Source: Gnetum montanum
Taxonomy: Eukaryota > Streptophyta > Gnetopsida > Gnetales > Gnetaceae
DNA length: 64,000 nt
Direction of reading: 5' to 3'
Assembly: GCA_015680685.1 (NCBI GenBank)
Contig: MNCI01019000.1
Span: 158,262 to 222,261 of the forward strand
Part shown: positions 45,401-57,429 of the stretch, one piece after another
Layout: each line of letters begins with the position of its first letter
How positions within the stretch are numbered: position 1 is the first letter of the stretch
Position numbers and translations under genes: made by a program
The notes under the pieces: model-generated
The model's input: only the letters and a program-made list of their open reading frames with translations
What the model was told of the DNA's origin: nothing
Databases searched by the model: none

Positions 45401-46429
45401 AATAAAAGTATGCTTTTACTAAATGAAATGTAATCAAATGAAATGTTTATTTTAGGTCTTTCATTGATTACATTTCATTTGATTTCAATGAAATGTAAAG
45501 AAAAACTAAAGCAAACGGTTTAGATTCGCAATCACTGCAAAAGGAATTTCACATCAGATATCAGAGGGTACGTAAGCTTGCTTAAAGCTGGTGCAGTTCC
45601 ATTGTTAGTCTATCCGGAGAGCAGACCAGCGTGGCATGATTAACAGTAAAAGAAAGAAGTGTCATCAATGACTGAACAGAGATATCAAGAGCTTTTACAC
45701 AGTGATTGACCGCTGGCTCACGTATGGGCAGTCTGCCACGTACCCTAAATTTATAAAAGATGACAAAGTCTCCTGGTTGCTACACAGGGAGCAGTATGGA
45801 AAAATGCCAGAACTGGACTGGGGAGGTTTTTCCACCAGCAATGGGCAATGGGCAGAGAGTCTCGCACATATTTCTCCAAATCGGACACAAAGACCTTGGA
45901 CTGTGTCCTTTCCTCCCTTTAGTGGGATTCGCTTTCGTTTAAAATTCGTTTGTACATTAAAGATGAAGGATGCACCTGTTAAAATCCTCCTGCAAGGAGT
46001 TTTTAAAATGTTTTCTTCGGGGGTAGAGACATCATTTCATAGCTAAAGAATTACACTGACCAGTCACGAGCAATTATAAGGTTGTAAGATACTTAGAGGA
46101 ATGAAGGTTAGGTAAATTTGGATGTTTCATTAATGAAGAATTAGAGAGAGTTTATTGGATTTAAAAAGTGGTAAGTTCCTTTGTTCTCAATTGGAAGACC
46201 TAGGTTTGGTTTAAGCTTAGGCACAATTACTTGAAGAAGTCAGGCTTTTGCTTATTTACCAACACCCCCAAACCCACTTAGCAGCATGAGTACTATGACT
46301 CTAGGTGATAATCCTTTATTTGATTTGGAATTTCATTAAAGAAAAATAAGAAAAAATATCAATGAACTCAAATCTAATCCAAAAAGCTTTTGAAGTTTTT
46401 TTTTGAGACAATCAACAAAATGATCGGGA
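42431..46429. other. Low-copy intergenic sequence
   Basis: No gene I can support. Short open stretches (42999-43184 -, 44935-45370 -, 45702-46046 +) lack recognisable motifs. A simple (AAAT)n-like run is at 44700-44720. Two inverted repeats and a 23 bp direct repeat lie at 45319-45480. Confidence 0.5.
45319..45480. repeat. Direct repeat plus two hairpins
   Basis: AAAAGTATGCTTTTACTAAATGA occurs at 45319-45341 and 45404-45426. Between the copies, GGAAGTGGCA (45354-45363) pairs with TGCCACTTCC (45382-45391). Just after, AAATGAAATGTAATC (45421-45435) pairs with GATTACATTTCATTT (45466-45480) around a 30-base loop. Confidence 0.75.
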
Positions 46430-47214
46430 TTTTTCCCTATTAGTATTCAACCTTTTTAATCAAGAGACTACCCCTACTATGCAAGATAGCTCTAATGTTC
46501 TTGAGTTATCCTTTGATGATGTTTTTGCAGGAATTTAAAGGTTATTTTTTGAGAAAGGTGCTAATGTTATTGGATTCTATGCAGAACTTCTTAGTTGGGG
46601 TGGTCTATTGGTGTAGAAAGTAGCATGCAACCTTCTTAATAAAAGACTTTAGAATGGTTTAGATCACTCTTGGTGTTGTAGTCCAGCAATATTACTTTTC
46701 AAAAAAGGGACAAATCTTAATACTTATTGATTGATTGCAATCAATTCAGTTTCCACTAAGTTGTTGGGCAATATCTTGGAGAATAAAATTAGTTTGTGGG
46801 CAAAAATACAAGGTGTTTGTACTCAATCCTAAGCAAGCTTTAGGAGAAATCATTCTATTATAGACCATCTCATAACTTTGCATTATTGTGTGGAGAAAGT
46901 AAAAAGGTCCAAACCATAAGACTTTTATCTGTTTTGTTGATTTATTCAAGACTTATGGTTCTGTTGCTTGAGATAAACTTTGGAAGAGACTAGATAACAT
47001 AAACATTCCACAAGATCTCCACTAAGACAACCTTGTCCTTTCTCACCTACTCATTTTGCCATATTTATAGATGAATTGAAGGAATGAATGCAAAATGCCT
47101 CTAATCATGTTGAATATCTAGTTCTTGAAAGTATTTATTTTCAAACTATTTCTATTCATTTAAGGAATCAAATTGCTAGAGTAAGAATGAGCTCTCACAA
47201 TCTCCTTGTTCTGT

Positions 47215-47276
47215 CAAGTCATTGGATCAATTTACTGAAAGACGACAAGTCATTGGATCAATTTACTGAGAGAAGA
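47215..47276 (+). repeat. 31 bp tandem duplication
   Basis: CAAGTCATTGGATCAATTTA... units at 47215-47245 and 47246-47276, differing at about two bases. Confidence 0.9.
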
Positions 47277-47425
47277 GTGTCTTTGCAAACTGTGCAAACA
47301 AAGCATAGAGGATGAAGAACATATCTTTTTATTTGCCCATTTTTCACTCACATTCAAATGAATTATAATATTAACTGCAATCTGTTTTCATTCAGATTCA
47401 TCAATGATGTTTTCAACTTTTTGCG

Positions 47426-47543
47426 AAAATGTCTTGAAGCTTTATAACCTTCCATGATTTCCTAGACTGCAATAAAAAATTCCAAAAATGTTTTGAAGCT
47501 TTATGACCTTCCATGATTTCCTAGACTGCAATAAAAAATTCCA
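47426..47543 (+). repeat. 59 bp tandem duplication
   Basis: Units at 47426-47484 and 47485-47543, both containing CCTTCCATGATTTCCTAGAC, with about three differences. Confidence 0.9.
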
Positions 47544-47822
47544 GTTTTCAGTTTCCAAATACCTGGCTGAGATACAAAAGAGGCTCCAGTAAATAGAAGG
47601 TTGGAATTCTGTGCAACTGGTCTTCAAGGGAAACAACCTTTGAACAACCAACAGGACATGCTTTCTTAGGCATTGCACATTGAGTAGAAATTGTAGACAG
47701 ACATCATGATATAACTTCTCAGATTATATAATATCATAAAATTTCATATATTTCTAATATCATTTTAGAATCAAGTGTAAGTGTATGATTTAATTCATTT
47801 ATTCCTATCATTTTAGAACAAT

Positions 47823-48024
47823 ACAATAACATGGGTTAATTATTTCTAAGGTCAGGAACGAGAAGAAGAACGCACAATAGCATATTCAGTAACTGAAATG
47901 AAGTTCCACTTTGACATATATGGACAATAACATGGGTTAATTATTTCTAAGGTCAGGAACGAGAAGAAGAACGCACAATAGCATATTCAGTAACTGAAAT
48001 GAAGTTCCACTTTGACATATATGG
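47823..48024 (+). repeat. 101 bp exact tandem duplication
   Basis: Units at 47823-47923 and 47924-48024, starting ACAATAACATGGGTTAATTA and ending GACATATATGG. No difference was seen by eye. Confidence 0.95.
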
Positions 48025-48769
48025 CAGGTTTCTGAAACTGCAACAGAAGTGTGTTTTGTTTACCAGCTCATTTGGTAGTGACCTCTGTCACAGGATGTGA
48101 AACGTAGACATCAGTAATGCTTGTGATTTATTGCTACGTGTAACACTGATAATAATCCAGGCAAGATTTGAATCTGTTTGATTTCATATTATGAGAAACA
48201 AGAGTAGAAATCTTTAACATAGTCATGTTTGTAGAATATGGACAAACCAACAAATTAAGCTTAACCCTTCGTTCATGTCAAAACCACATAATTGTAATTC
48301 CTCAGCATAATCTCCTTACAAAAAATTCTTCTTGTGGGTGTTTCAGAACAGCAATTTAACATCTCCAGCCCACATTTAACATATATATATATAACTCAAA
48401 ATAGTCACAACTAATAAACTAAATGCTTGAACAACCTAACGTATCCATCTATTAGAGAGGTAGTTTAACCCATATGTACATAATTGCCAATGTCCATGTA
48501 CCCCTTAACAACCATGAATTTAATTGACACAACAAAACTCCAGATAATGAGGGCCAAAAACAAAGAATTGCCTTCCCAGGGAGAAGAATACGTGGGTCCT
48601 TCAAAATAGCCCTTGGAATCGCAATTCTTTGTTTCTGCCCACAGATAAAGCTCTACCATGCTTTCTCACCATTGTTTAGGAGCCCTAAAATAGGAGCCGA
48701 AACAGTATTGAGTTAACCATACCAGTTTTTGCAAAATGCCATCCAAAGAAGAAAAGAACCAGAAATGCA
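48025..48769. other. Intergenic sequence
   Basis: No gene recognised apart from the 3' flank of the ABCB fragment. A (TA)n run occurs at 48381-48394. Confidence 0.5.
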
Positions 48770-49140
48770 AGAACTGAGGCAACTCGTTTATAATTTTTCC
48801 TGCATTTGCAAGTTCAGCAGCTGCCTTTATTTCCTCCATGGTGGTTCCTTCTTTCACAAACCATGTTCTCCTTGATTGTGCTGGCAAAATGGACAGGTTC
48901 CTGATTCACAAGTTCAATTTTTTGCCTAAGCGATTTCAGTTGAAACATCTTGATAATTGATATTAATGCCATCTACGAGTACTTCACCGGCTTGTGAGTA
49001 GTAGAATCTCTGGATGATGCTGATTACAGTGTACTTTGCCAGTTCTAGTCTACCCAACCAAGGTTGCCGTAGTTCCTTCTCTGGCTATTTGCAGGGAGAA
49101 GCCAGAAAATATCTGAATATCCTCAAGTATTAAGCCACCT
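48770..49140 (-). pseudogene. ABCB-type ABC transporter nucleotide-binding domain fragment
   Basis: On the minus strand, from 49140 down, three frames together spell the start of an ABCB/MDR nucleotide-binding domain. GFSLQIAREGTTATLVG is followed by a stop and T-R-T-G-K where G-x-S-G-x-G-K-S (Walker A) belongs. Then come TVISIIQRFYYSQAGEVLVD and GININYQD, LKSLRQKIELVNQEPVHFAS with the Q-loop, and KEGTTMEEIKAAAELANAGK. The latter is the characteristic ABCB exon end and is followed by INELPQ. Signature and Walker B motifs are not found downstream. The in-frame stop in Walker A and the frameshifts make it a pseudogene. Confidence 0.8.
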
Positions 49141-51510
49141 AAATCATACACACCCATTTCTGACTTTCCTTTTATGACCTAATATTCATGGAGGGTTTTG
49201 ATATGCAAGATAGTGACCACAACACTATCATGTTTTTTCCTCTCGTGTCAAGCACGTGAGCTGAATTTCCTCGTGTTACTGTCCGGATTACACGACATGA
49301 AGGTTCTTTCCAAGCTAACAATGCATTCAATCTCCTGTTTAATTTCCACTGTTTCAGATTTCTTCAGATTATCAGATCAAAGGCAGTGTTCTATGGAAAT
49401 GATGCAAACATATACAATATTTTGTACCAACCAGGAATCAGCGGACCAGGCATGGCCAAAAGTAAGCCTACCTGTGTCGAGTTGTTAATGAACTGACATT
49501 TGCATTTCTTCTGTAAACTAAAGGCGCTCAACACATTTTGTTGAACTGTGGAGTTGTTCTTCATGTCTTTAAAACTCAATGTAGATGTTACTCCTTTGAA
49601 GGATCGGTAATGGATCACTGCTTATTTTTTTATAAAAAAATTGTTTCTTTTTTTTGGTGTAATTTCACATTTGTTAGATATTTAGGTTCATTTCGTTGAG
49701 CTCTGAATCGATAAAATTTGAAGATTTTGTCAACGTGCCTGGAATCTGTGGTGTTTTTCATTTTAAGTTAAAGATGGTTTGATAGATAAAGTTATACTTT
49801 GTGGCTTTTCCAAGCTTTGAGGTGTTCGGACAGGAAATGTTCAACAAAGAAACCAGAGCAAGTTGGCTGCATTTCATAAAGCAATTGCAATTTCCGTGTT
49901 TTCTAAAAAGGCTGATACGATTTTCACCCACCATTCGGCATACTAAATGTATCTGACAAGAAATGGATATCAGTTTCGGGGCAAATGCAGAGTTTCTCAA
50001 GCAACGTACCTGTATTTTAAACTCGAATTTAACAGATGCCTTGCTGTGGAATCAAAGTACAGTCTATCACACAGTCATTATAGGTCGTTATATATGGCAA
50101 GAGGCAAGCTTGGCTTTCATTAATAATCATTAATAATCAAGCATGCGCTTCCTTAAAAAGAAGTCCCTCGAGAGAAAATATTTCACTAACCAAAGGTGTC
50201 CCGATAGGAAACATTAACCATCAATGATATTGGGAGGTACAACACAATACTATTCATGATGTTAAGCATCCTATACGCAGTACATGTACATCTCAACCAT
50301 GCCGTCAACGAAATTATCATTGTTTCTGGCATTGAAAGTACAGAGCAGAATGTTGGTATTCAACACTATAAAGTAGACGTGAACATCGGAGAAGGTAAAA
50401 CGTCAAAGGAATGAAATGACATCGACGTCAATTTAGTGCATGTGTTACCTTAAGCATTCATAAGATTAATTAAAAATTGAAAAAAAGGGCAAACTTTCTA
50501 AGTGCCCACTGAGTCGACGCCTAAATAACCCTGTTGTACACAGATGTGCAGCGGAGCAGAAACAAAGCTGCAAACTGTACTAGCATGAATTATATTTGAC
50601 AATGTTTAGGGTACGTGCTCTGGGTGTACGTTCGTGCCGGGACGAGACGATATTATTTCTTTTTCCAATTGACTTTTGCTTAATTTTAAAATGTCATTTT
50701 CTGTTTGAAATAACACTCAAATTTCCTTCTTAGTTGGATCAATTTTACTAAATTTTTAAAAAAAGTATTCAAGGTTGTAAGAATGCATTAAGAAGCCTTT
50801 TGATGTATCCTTTTAATAACTTGTTATTAACTTTGAGGGAAGTTGATAACACAAACAAATTTGAATTGTATTTTAAGTAAAATTTAGATGAGGTATGAAT
50901 GATATTGAATTAAAGTTATATTAAATTGATGTTTTTCAAGTTGCAAGAGCTAGGTTCAAGCCTAAGTGCAGTTACTTAAAAAAGTTTTTGCTGGTGTATC
51001 AACCCTTCCAGGAGCCTCTAAGCAGAAATCCTTTTACTGAAATTGCTGAGGAAAATAAATTCAATTCACCCACCAAAGAAAGATTTAAGATTTTGTAACG
51101 TCACACACTCATATTATTTACGAAATTTACTAACCACAGGAAAATTTTGTAAAATTTCAGAGATGTTGAGACACAGTATGACATACAGTTGTGACGTGCA
51201 GTGCAGTGTTTCAAAACACGAAGTTAAAACAAGAACAAATACTGCCACTGCTAACATTCATCCACATCCATTCCACCCTTTGCGTCTGTAAAGCTACGGA
51301 AGCATCGCAAGCACTCAAATTTCGGAAACGATAAAATCATAAAACACATTATACGCCACAGGGTGCTCACGTTTGTTCACATAATTTCCCCAAAATTAGA
51401 AAAAAAAATAAAGCAAAAACGAATCAACAAACATTAAAACCCATGCAAAAATGCAGATACAAAAAGCCAAAGCTCGATTGAATCGTAATATATATTACTC
51501 CACTCTACGG
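49141..51510. other. Intergenic sequence
   Basis: No gene or element recognised. Decayed upstream exons of the ABCB fragment could lie here but none was identified. Confidence 0.5.
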
Positions 51511-51531
51511 TATCATCATCATCATCATCAT
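51511..51531. repeat. (ATC)n microsatellite
   Basis: Seven ATC triplets in a row. A shorter ATT run follows at 51634-51651 and GAT runs lie near 51766 and 51881. Confidence 0.85.
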
Positions 51532-51664
51532 GTGCATGTTCCCAGCACAATCCATGATCAGGAACATACCAACAAGAAAGAAACAATCTAAAAAACACCC
51601 CAACTGTTCAAAACACGTTAAAAAGTTGGATGATATTATTATTATTATTATTGCAGGGTTGTGG

Positions 51665-51895
51665 GGAGGCAGGGAGGGTCTTTTTATTTATGCTGGGGCT
51701 GCTCTTCTTCTGTCTGTTGGGGTGGATTTGGAAGATTAAGCGTTGCAGGCGTGCGTTTATTTGCAGGATGATGATGTTGATGAGGGAGGGAGGGTGTTTT
51801 TTATTTATGGTGAGGCTGCTCTGTTTGTTTGTTGAGGTGGATTCGGAAGATGAAGCATTCGTTGCAAGCGTTTTTGCACGATGATGATGATGATT
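51665..51895 (+). repeat. Diverged tandem duplication of about 115 bp
   Basis: Two adjacent copies (about 51670-51776 and 51785-51895) share the order GGGAGGGT, TTTTTATTTATG, GGCTGCTCT, GGTGGATT-GGAAGAT, GTTGCA-GCGT and GATGATGATG. Roughly a quarter of positions differ, so it is older than the exact duplications at 40-48 kb. Confidence 0.7.
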
Positions 51896-53217
51896 GCGGG
51901 CTGCTTCTTGGACATTCTCCTCCTGGAATACCTGCTCCTCTGCCTTTCTCGATTGCGATTCAATTTCAGCGGTGGATGGATGGAGATCAGAAAAGAGAGA
52001 GATGCTCTTCTTGTATTTTTTTATTAGAGTGTGATTTAGGCAGTGCTATAATGTCACAGTAAAATATATATAAATATAATTTGTTTTGTATGCTTCATTG
52101 ATTACATTTTATTATCTTTTTTATTTTTCATAAAAATTTTCACCAAGTGCTATAAAAATGTTATAAACTATAAAGCTTTATGTCATTTTATATTTTTTTT
52201 AAATCAAAGCACAGGACTTGTCACCCAATTTTTTTTAACCCTTTGCTCAGCCATTTTCGCTATCAAATTGATAGTCACACCGTTGTGTCATTTGCACCAG
52301 GCTCTTATGCTCTGGAGACATCGCATTGAATCGTTAATTTTTTCATATATAGCACACAAATTTGTTTATTATTATCCTTCGTAATTATTTTTGTCGTCAT
52401 TCATTCCTTCCTGTAATTGTTGTTACTAGCTGGTTTATGGTAAACGACGTAACTTATGATTTTTGTTGCAACCATTGGTTGAGTCAACGTTGTTGTGCTG
52501 TAACCTTTTCCTCATTCCATGTTGTTGAATCCTTATGAGAAGTTGTTATCTTCGAAATCATTTTAAACTTTAGTTGGACGTTTTTACGATTTTATCATTT
52601 TTTAACGATTCACAGCCATTAGTATTAAAGTTTTTGTTGCCTAACTTATCTCCCTCAAATCGCTTCAAATTTCAGTATGAATATCCGTTTTGCATTTGTG
52701 TTGGTTTTTAAAACTACTGTTATGAGGCCTTCCGTGACCGGTTTTTACCGGTCGGAAAGACCTTGCCCCTCTATAAATGGACGTTCCCTCTCTAACTCGT
52801 TATGGCAAATTCCAATCCATAAGGTACACTGAGGAGGGTTCATAAGTTCGTTGGAATCTATGCATCAAATTAGTTCGAGGAATCCATGATCAGTGGCGTT
52901 TTTGGGATGCAAGAATTTGGCAATTTGCTAGGCTTGAATTTTAAAATAATAAAATATTTAAATTATACTTTTCAATTGATATTATCATTAAGATTCTCCT
53001 TATGAAAGCATAAATCACATTTTAATTAATGAAATTGAAATTGATATTAAAGCTTTAGTAGGTCTAATTTAGAGTATTTATTGGACAAATGTTACATTTT
53101 TTTAACCAAAAATAAAGATAAACTCTACAAATAGACCAAGCCACCATGTAAGGAGTAAAAATAAATCATATAAGCAACTTTTTCAATGGCTCCTGTACAA
53201 ATTTGTTATTTTGGGAG
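51896..53217. other. Intergenic AT-rich sequence
   Basis: No supported gene. A small hairpin at 52727-52753 (TTCCG-T-GACCGGT, four T, ACCGGTCGGAA) is the only structure noticed. Element F begins at 53218. Confidence 0.5.
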
Positions 53218-54174
53218 TGATGAGAGTAGTTACTCTAGCAGTTACTCTAATTATTAGAGTGGTTACTTTAGTAGTTATTCTAATTATTAAAGTGGTTACT
53301 CTAGCGGTTGCTTTAGCAATTATTCTAATTATTCGAGTGGTTACTCTAGTGGTTGCTTTAGCAGTTATTCTAATTATTAGAGTGGTTACTCTAATTATTA
53401 GAGTAGTTGCTCCAAGCTTATAAATATAGTGCCCAGGCGCACAATTGGGGGAAGTCTTTCAGTAGTCAAGTAGTGAAACTCTTGCAGTCTGTTTGAAAGT
53501 TAGAGTATTTTCCAACTTTCTGTAGCAGAGACAAATTTTTATTTGAGCATTGTGTACCTGAGCACACCTTGTGTACGGACATAAAGACGAGCTCTTTGAT
53601 TCATCCTTGTAGCACTTGAGATTTGTTTTCTTATGTATTTCTTTTATTTTATTTTCTTCTGCATTTATTTTATTTTATTTTATTTTATGCACTTTAGATT
53701 TCTGTTATTAGCACAACAATTCATTTTGATCAATTAAGCAAATCATTAAATTACACAAATACGACCGCTTCGAGCATGCGTGTAATGCTTGGTAACCTAG
53801 TAACGATTAGCGTTTGGTAATCCCAGCAATGTTGCACTGATTCAGGATGTGTACGACAAGTGGGAACGGATGCTGGTGTTAGGATTAGTTAGAATGTAGT
53901 TAATGAGTAGTTAGGTTAAATTAGTCACTTAGTTGCCTCTTTCCTTCCCTACTAGCACAGGACATAAAAACATAAATGCTATAAAAATCATATGCCTCAA
54001 GCTTACTTAATCATACAATCATGACATATAGGTAAGCTTGGGAAGATAACGATCAATCAACCTGTCCTTGTTCCACAAGGGCGCATAAGCACTTTGTCCT
54101 TGGAATTCGATCAGATCATGCGTGAAACGCTTGTATTCGTATAGTTGGGCATAGGGGTACCTTGCCGCTTATCA
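53218..54174 (+). repeat. 5' LTR of element F (957 bp)
   Basis: Starts TGATGAGAGTAGTTACTC and ends GCTTATCA. The U3 minisatellite (53225-53410) is the same type as E but shorter. TATA is at 53419-53426. The LTR closely resembles that of E from the promoter to the end. GGGAG precedes it at 53213-53217. The partner 3' LTR would lie beyond the window. Confidence 0.85.
53419..53426 (+). promoter_or_regulatory. TATA box in LTR of element F
   Basis: CTTATAAATATAGTGCC after the minisatellite, aligned with the promoter of E. Confidence 0.65.
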
Positions 54175-54175
54175 T

Positions 54176-54193
54176 TGGCACCGTTGTCAGGGA
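54176..54193 (+). other. Primer binding site of element F
   Basis: TGGCACCGTTGTCAGGGA has three transitions from the tRNA-Asp complement. Confidence 0.8.
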
Positions 54194-54310
54194 CTTAGTT
54201 GTTTGTGTGCTAATTAAAACATAGGAAATCATTCACATTGTTGGAACAAACCCTTAGGGTTGATTGAGAAAATAATAAACAAGAATACATTGCACATTGA
54301 ATAGACAAGT

Positions 54311-56640
54311 ATGTCTCTTTCTTCGTACGAAAGCACCTCACTGCCTAGGTCTAAAACAGGAAATAATCGGCAATGTAATATACATGATGTTGATCTACCA
54401 GTCCTTCAACAAGTTCGAGTGGTATATATTCATTCCAATGAGTATATACTAGACTTCACCTTTATCCTCCATCAAGATGAACAATTGTGTTGGCGAGGCT
54501 TAGAAGGTAACATAGTGTTACCTCCCGATCATTCAGTCCCAAGCATGCTTCTTTGTGCCCTCACATGAATTGGCATGCCGCACTTACATGCAGAATACAT
54601 TATGCAAGATCATGACTCGAGAGAATACCATCCCACAGAGGCATAGTGTCAAAGGGATTTGCAACAGGAGAGACATCATAAGTCTTTGAAGGGTAAGTGG
54701 TCACATGATGTCCCACATGTCTTAAGCGAAAATGAGGGTGGTGAACTTGCCTCAGGAAGTGGCCCACACAATGATGTTCCTCCCCTTGACTTTGGCCAAG
54801 GGTTTGTGTATCAGAACCTTCATTCCACTATTCATAACCCAGGTTCTAATACCCACGGGCACAAAGTATCTGAAAAAGGGACACGGACACATGATAAAGA
54901 TGGACATTCTGATCGCAATCGCGATTGAGGCCAAGACCACTGAAGAGAAGGTGGCAAACACCCTCATGATAACGGTTCTCCTTCTTCTTCACCTTCATCA
55001 TCTCCTTCATCCTCTCCTTCAGTGTCCAGACGTAGTCATAAAGAAAAAGACCATGGGGATAAAGGTACGCAAAGTGGAAGTCATAGATGAAATAACCAAG
55101 AAAGGGGATGAGGGCACTCTAGAGAGTCACGACATAAGAAAAGGGAGAGTAGGGAATAACGTAGGCATCATAGACGCCATGGACGAGACAATCACGATGA
55201 ACCCCTACTCGCTACTCAAAGTATGTTGGACATAACTAAGGCTGTTAGAATTCCAACAAGGCACCAGAAAGATAGTAGGATCAAGAGATTAGATATGAAC
55301 AATATCCCACGATTTGAAGGGGGATACAATGATGATCCTCAAAATCACTTACAAGCATTTCATGATGCATGTGCCTTACAAAATATAGAGAACGAATGAC
55401 AAAAACTTAAGTTGTTTCCATGGACACTAGTTAAAGAAGCAGAAAGCTAGTGCCGGTCTTTAGAACTGGAATCCATTCATAGGTGGAGTACTATGTTAGA
55501 ACTATTTAATGTTAAGTAACAAATGTACTCCTGAGTGTCTAACTTGCGAAAGCAAATCCAAGGCTGGAAACAAGGAGGACATGAACCATTGGATGCTGCC
55601 ATGGGCCGATATTATGCACTATTACACCATTGTCCTGGCCATGGTTATTCGCAAAGGGATCAATTGCGCCATCTTGTGGATGGGCTTAGGCATGAAACAA
55701 GAAGAACCCTTAGGACTTATGCCGAAGGGAGACTATCCGAGCTTAGGTCCATTAAATTCAAAGACTATTGGAGTAAGTTGCTAAGGAAGAAGATGAGCTA
55801 TGAAAGAGAGAAAGTGCAGAAGAGTATAACTGAGATCCTTCCCTTTGGAAGAGGGGAGTAAGATTTTGTGAGGATGAAGAAGAGTCACCACTCAAAGAGA
55901 TGGTGAATAGAAAAAATTTTCCTATTCAAAAAATGACATCATAAGTATCGACAAAGGTAGATCAAATGTGGGATTCCCTAGACAATAGATTTCAATCTGT
56001 TCTTAAAATAGTAGAGGAGTCTAGAGAGCAAGGTAGTGATCACAAAAAAAGAAAAAAGAGAGAAGTTGAACATGGACGTAGAAAGGGTAAGGGCAAAGTT
56101 GCCATCATTGAAGAGGTTGTGGAGTCGAGACAATGATAGTGGATGTGAAATATGTCAATATGACCATCCTAAGGGATGTTGCCTTGTAATCTCACATCTG
56201 CAAGAGTCTGGGGTGTATGCACTCAACCCACGATTGAACAAATGGTAAGCACCCTAAACGTTACCTTACCCCCAAGGTAACCCAAGACAGTTCCACCAAC
56301 CCTTAATGTATTATCCAAGTGAAACTCCACCACAATCGATTGAGCAATATCAATAGTGGCAGCACCCACAATCATGGGGAATGCCACCACCAAGGCAACA
56401 GTATCCTTACCGGCAACCTGACCTGTATGGATATTATGTGCAGTAGCCAATCTCCCCACATGACTCTACTAGTCACATCACTCCTCAACCTCACTACCAA
56501 GCCCACGAGTATTATGGAACTCCCTCTTCTAGGGGTGATATTTTGCAAGCATATCATCCTTCTCATCTGGCCGCATCTTTTCCACCAATAGTTCCACTAC
56601 CACTTGCTCCAGCTATGCAGGGTGAAATCCCTACCTAGCC
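54311..56640 (+). pseudogene. Element F gag
   Basis: Best-preserved gag of the family. 54311-54568 is the N-terminal block (MSLSSYESTSLPRSKTGN; NEYILDFTFILHQDEQLCW; EGNIVLPPDHSVPSMLL). 54659-54928 is hydrophilic (LKGKWSHDVPHVLSENEGGE). A serine/arginine-rich part follows (54980-55200), including SPSSSPSSSPSVSRRSHKEK and SRESRHKKRESRE. The core (55240-55860) includes RIKRLDMNNIPRFEGGYND, HLQAFHDACALQNIENE and GRYYALLHHCPGHGYSQRD. An acidic helix and the atypical zinc knuckle CEICQYDHPKGCC (near 56145) come next, then a Y/P/Q-rich tail (YPQGNPRQFHQPLMYYPSE). Stops and frameshifts throughout. Confidence 0.85.
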
Positions 56641-57400
56641 ATAGCAATGTAATGCCACAAGGGCTGTTAACTCTCAACCTACTGTTAGTTCCAACAACCA
56701 CATGAAGAAAAGACCTTTCTTTAGAACCAATAGTTTAACCAAGCACTTGTAATCACAAGCAACTGATTCCTTAGATGCCTTCGTATCAATCAAAACTTTG
56801 GAGCCCCCTTCAACCCAATCACCACACTCAACACATACGGTCATGCTAACACATGCTATTACCGATTAGATCAAAGCTAGCCACCTTCCCAGGAAATTGT
56901 CTGATCCTGGGAGTCCTCTGATATACTTACAAATCGCTAGAAATGTGCCATGCAAGGCTCTTTTGGATTCAGGTTCCAGTGTCGACTTGATTTCTCAAGA
57001 AATGTACAAGGCCTAGAACTTGCCTCCATTGAAAAAGAGCAACATCCATCTAGAGTTTGTGGGTGGTCGTACCCAGCTGACGTCCTAGTGATTTAGGTGA
57101 ACAACGGTAATGGGGACTTCCTAATCATAATGGGAAGAGCATGGCTAAGCACCATCGATGCATGCCTAGGAATCCATGATCTTTCCCTAGAAATATTAAA
57201 GGAAAATACATTCAGAAAGATCGAGAAGAAGAAAGTTCCATGCATCGCATACAGTGACACAGGGTGTAATTGCGTGCAGAGGTCATGATTTGTGCAAAGT
57301 TTAACATTGCCTGCGTGTAATTAATATGCACAAGTGATCAACATACAAAGATGCCTATATGCAGCAGCCACACAACAGGAAGGCACCTAGTGGCTGACAG
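56641..57400 (+). pseudogene. Element F aspartic protease region
   Basis: KKRPFFRTNS-like start near 56710, then CKALLDSGSSVDLISQEMYK with the D-S-G triad intact (56966-56974), a stop after Y-K-A, LPPLKKSNIHLEFVGG, and 57097-57288 (DFLIIMGRAWLSTIDACLGI to IAYSDTGCN). An N-terminal stop-rich linker and one stop in the active domain prevent full translation. The linker at 57330-57400 (RCLYAAATQQEGT) leads to the pre-RT segment. Confidence 0.75.
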
Positions 57401-57429
57401 CTAATCAAAAAAGTAGTTCACTCATATGC

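Larger units (their letters stand above)
46430..47545 (+). pseudogene. LINE reverse transcriptase remnant
   Basis: Degraded non-LTR RT. Frames give LELSFDDVFAGI and FYAELLSWGG (46500-46600), an LLFKKGTNLN segment (46690) and NILENKISLW (46760). A Q-A-x-F-R-x-N-H-S-I-I-D-H-L box (46830-46880) follows, then CFVDF (near 46930) with the first catalytic aspartate. The C-terminal end has a C-x-L-C-K-Q-S-I-E-D-E-E-H-I-F-L-F zinc-like segment (47285-47335). The 3' end matches 10150-10460. Internal 31 bp and 59 bp tandem duplications (47215-47276, 47426-47543) were added later. No single frame is open for long. Confidence 0.7.

Noticed and set aside
44935-46046. Possible genes at 44935-45370 (-) and 45702-46046 (+)
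   Set aside because: No recognisable domain, no codon-usage support that can be judged by eye, and overlapping inverted and direct repeats.
51530-52062. Overlapping open frames near the ATC and GAT microsatellites
   Set aside because: They come from a tandem duplication and simple repeats. The different frames are equally open and none resembles a known protein.
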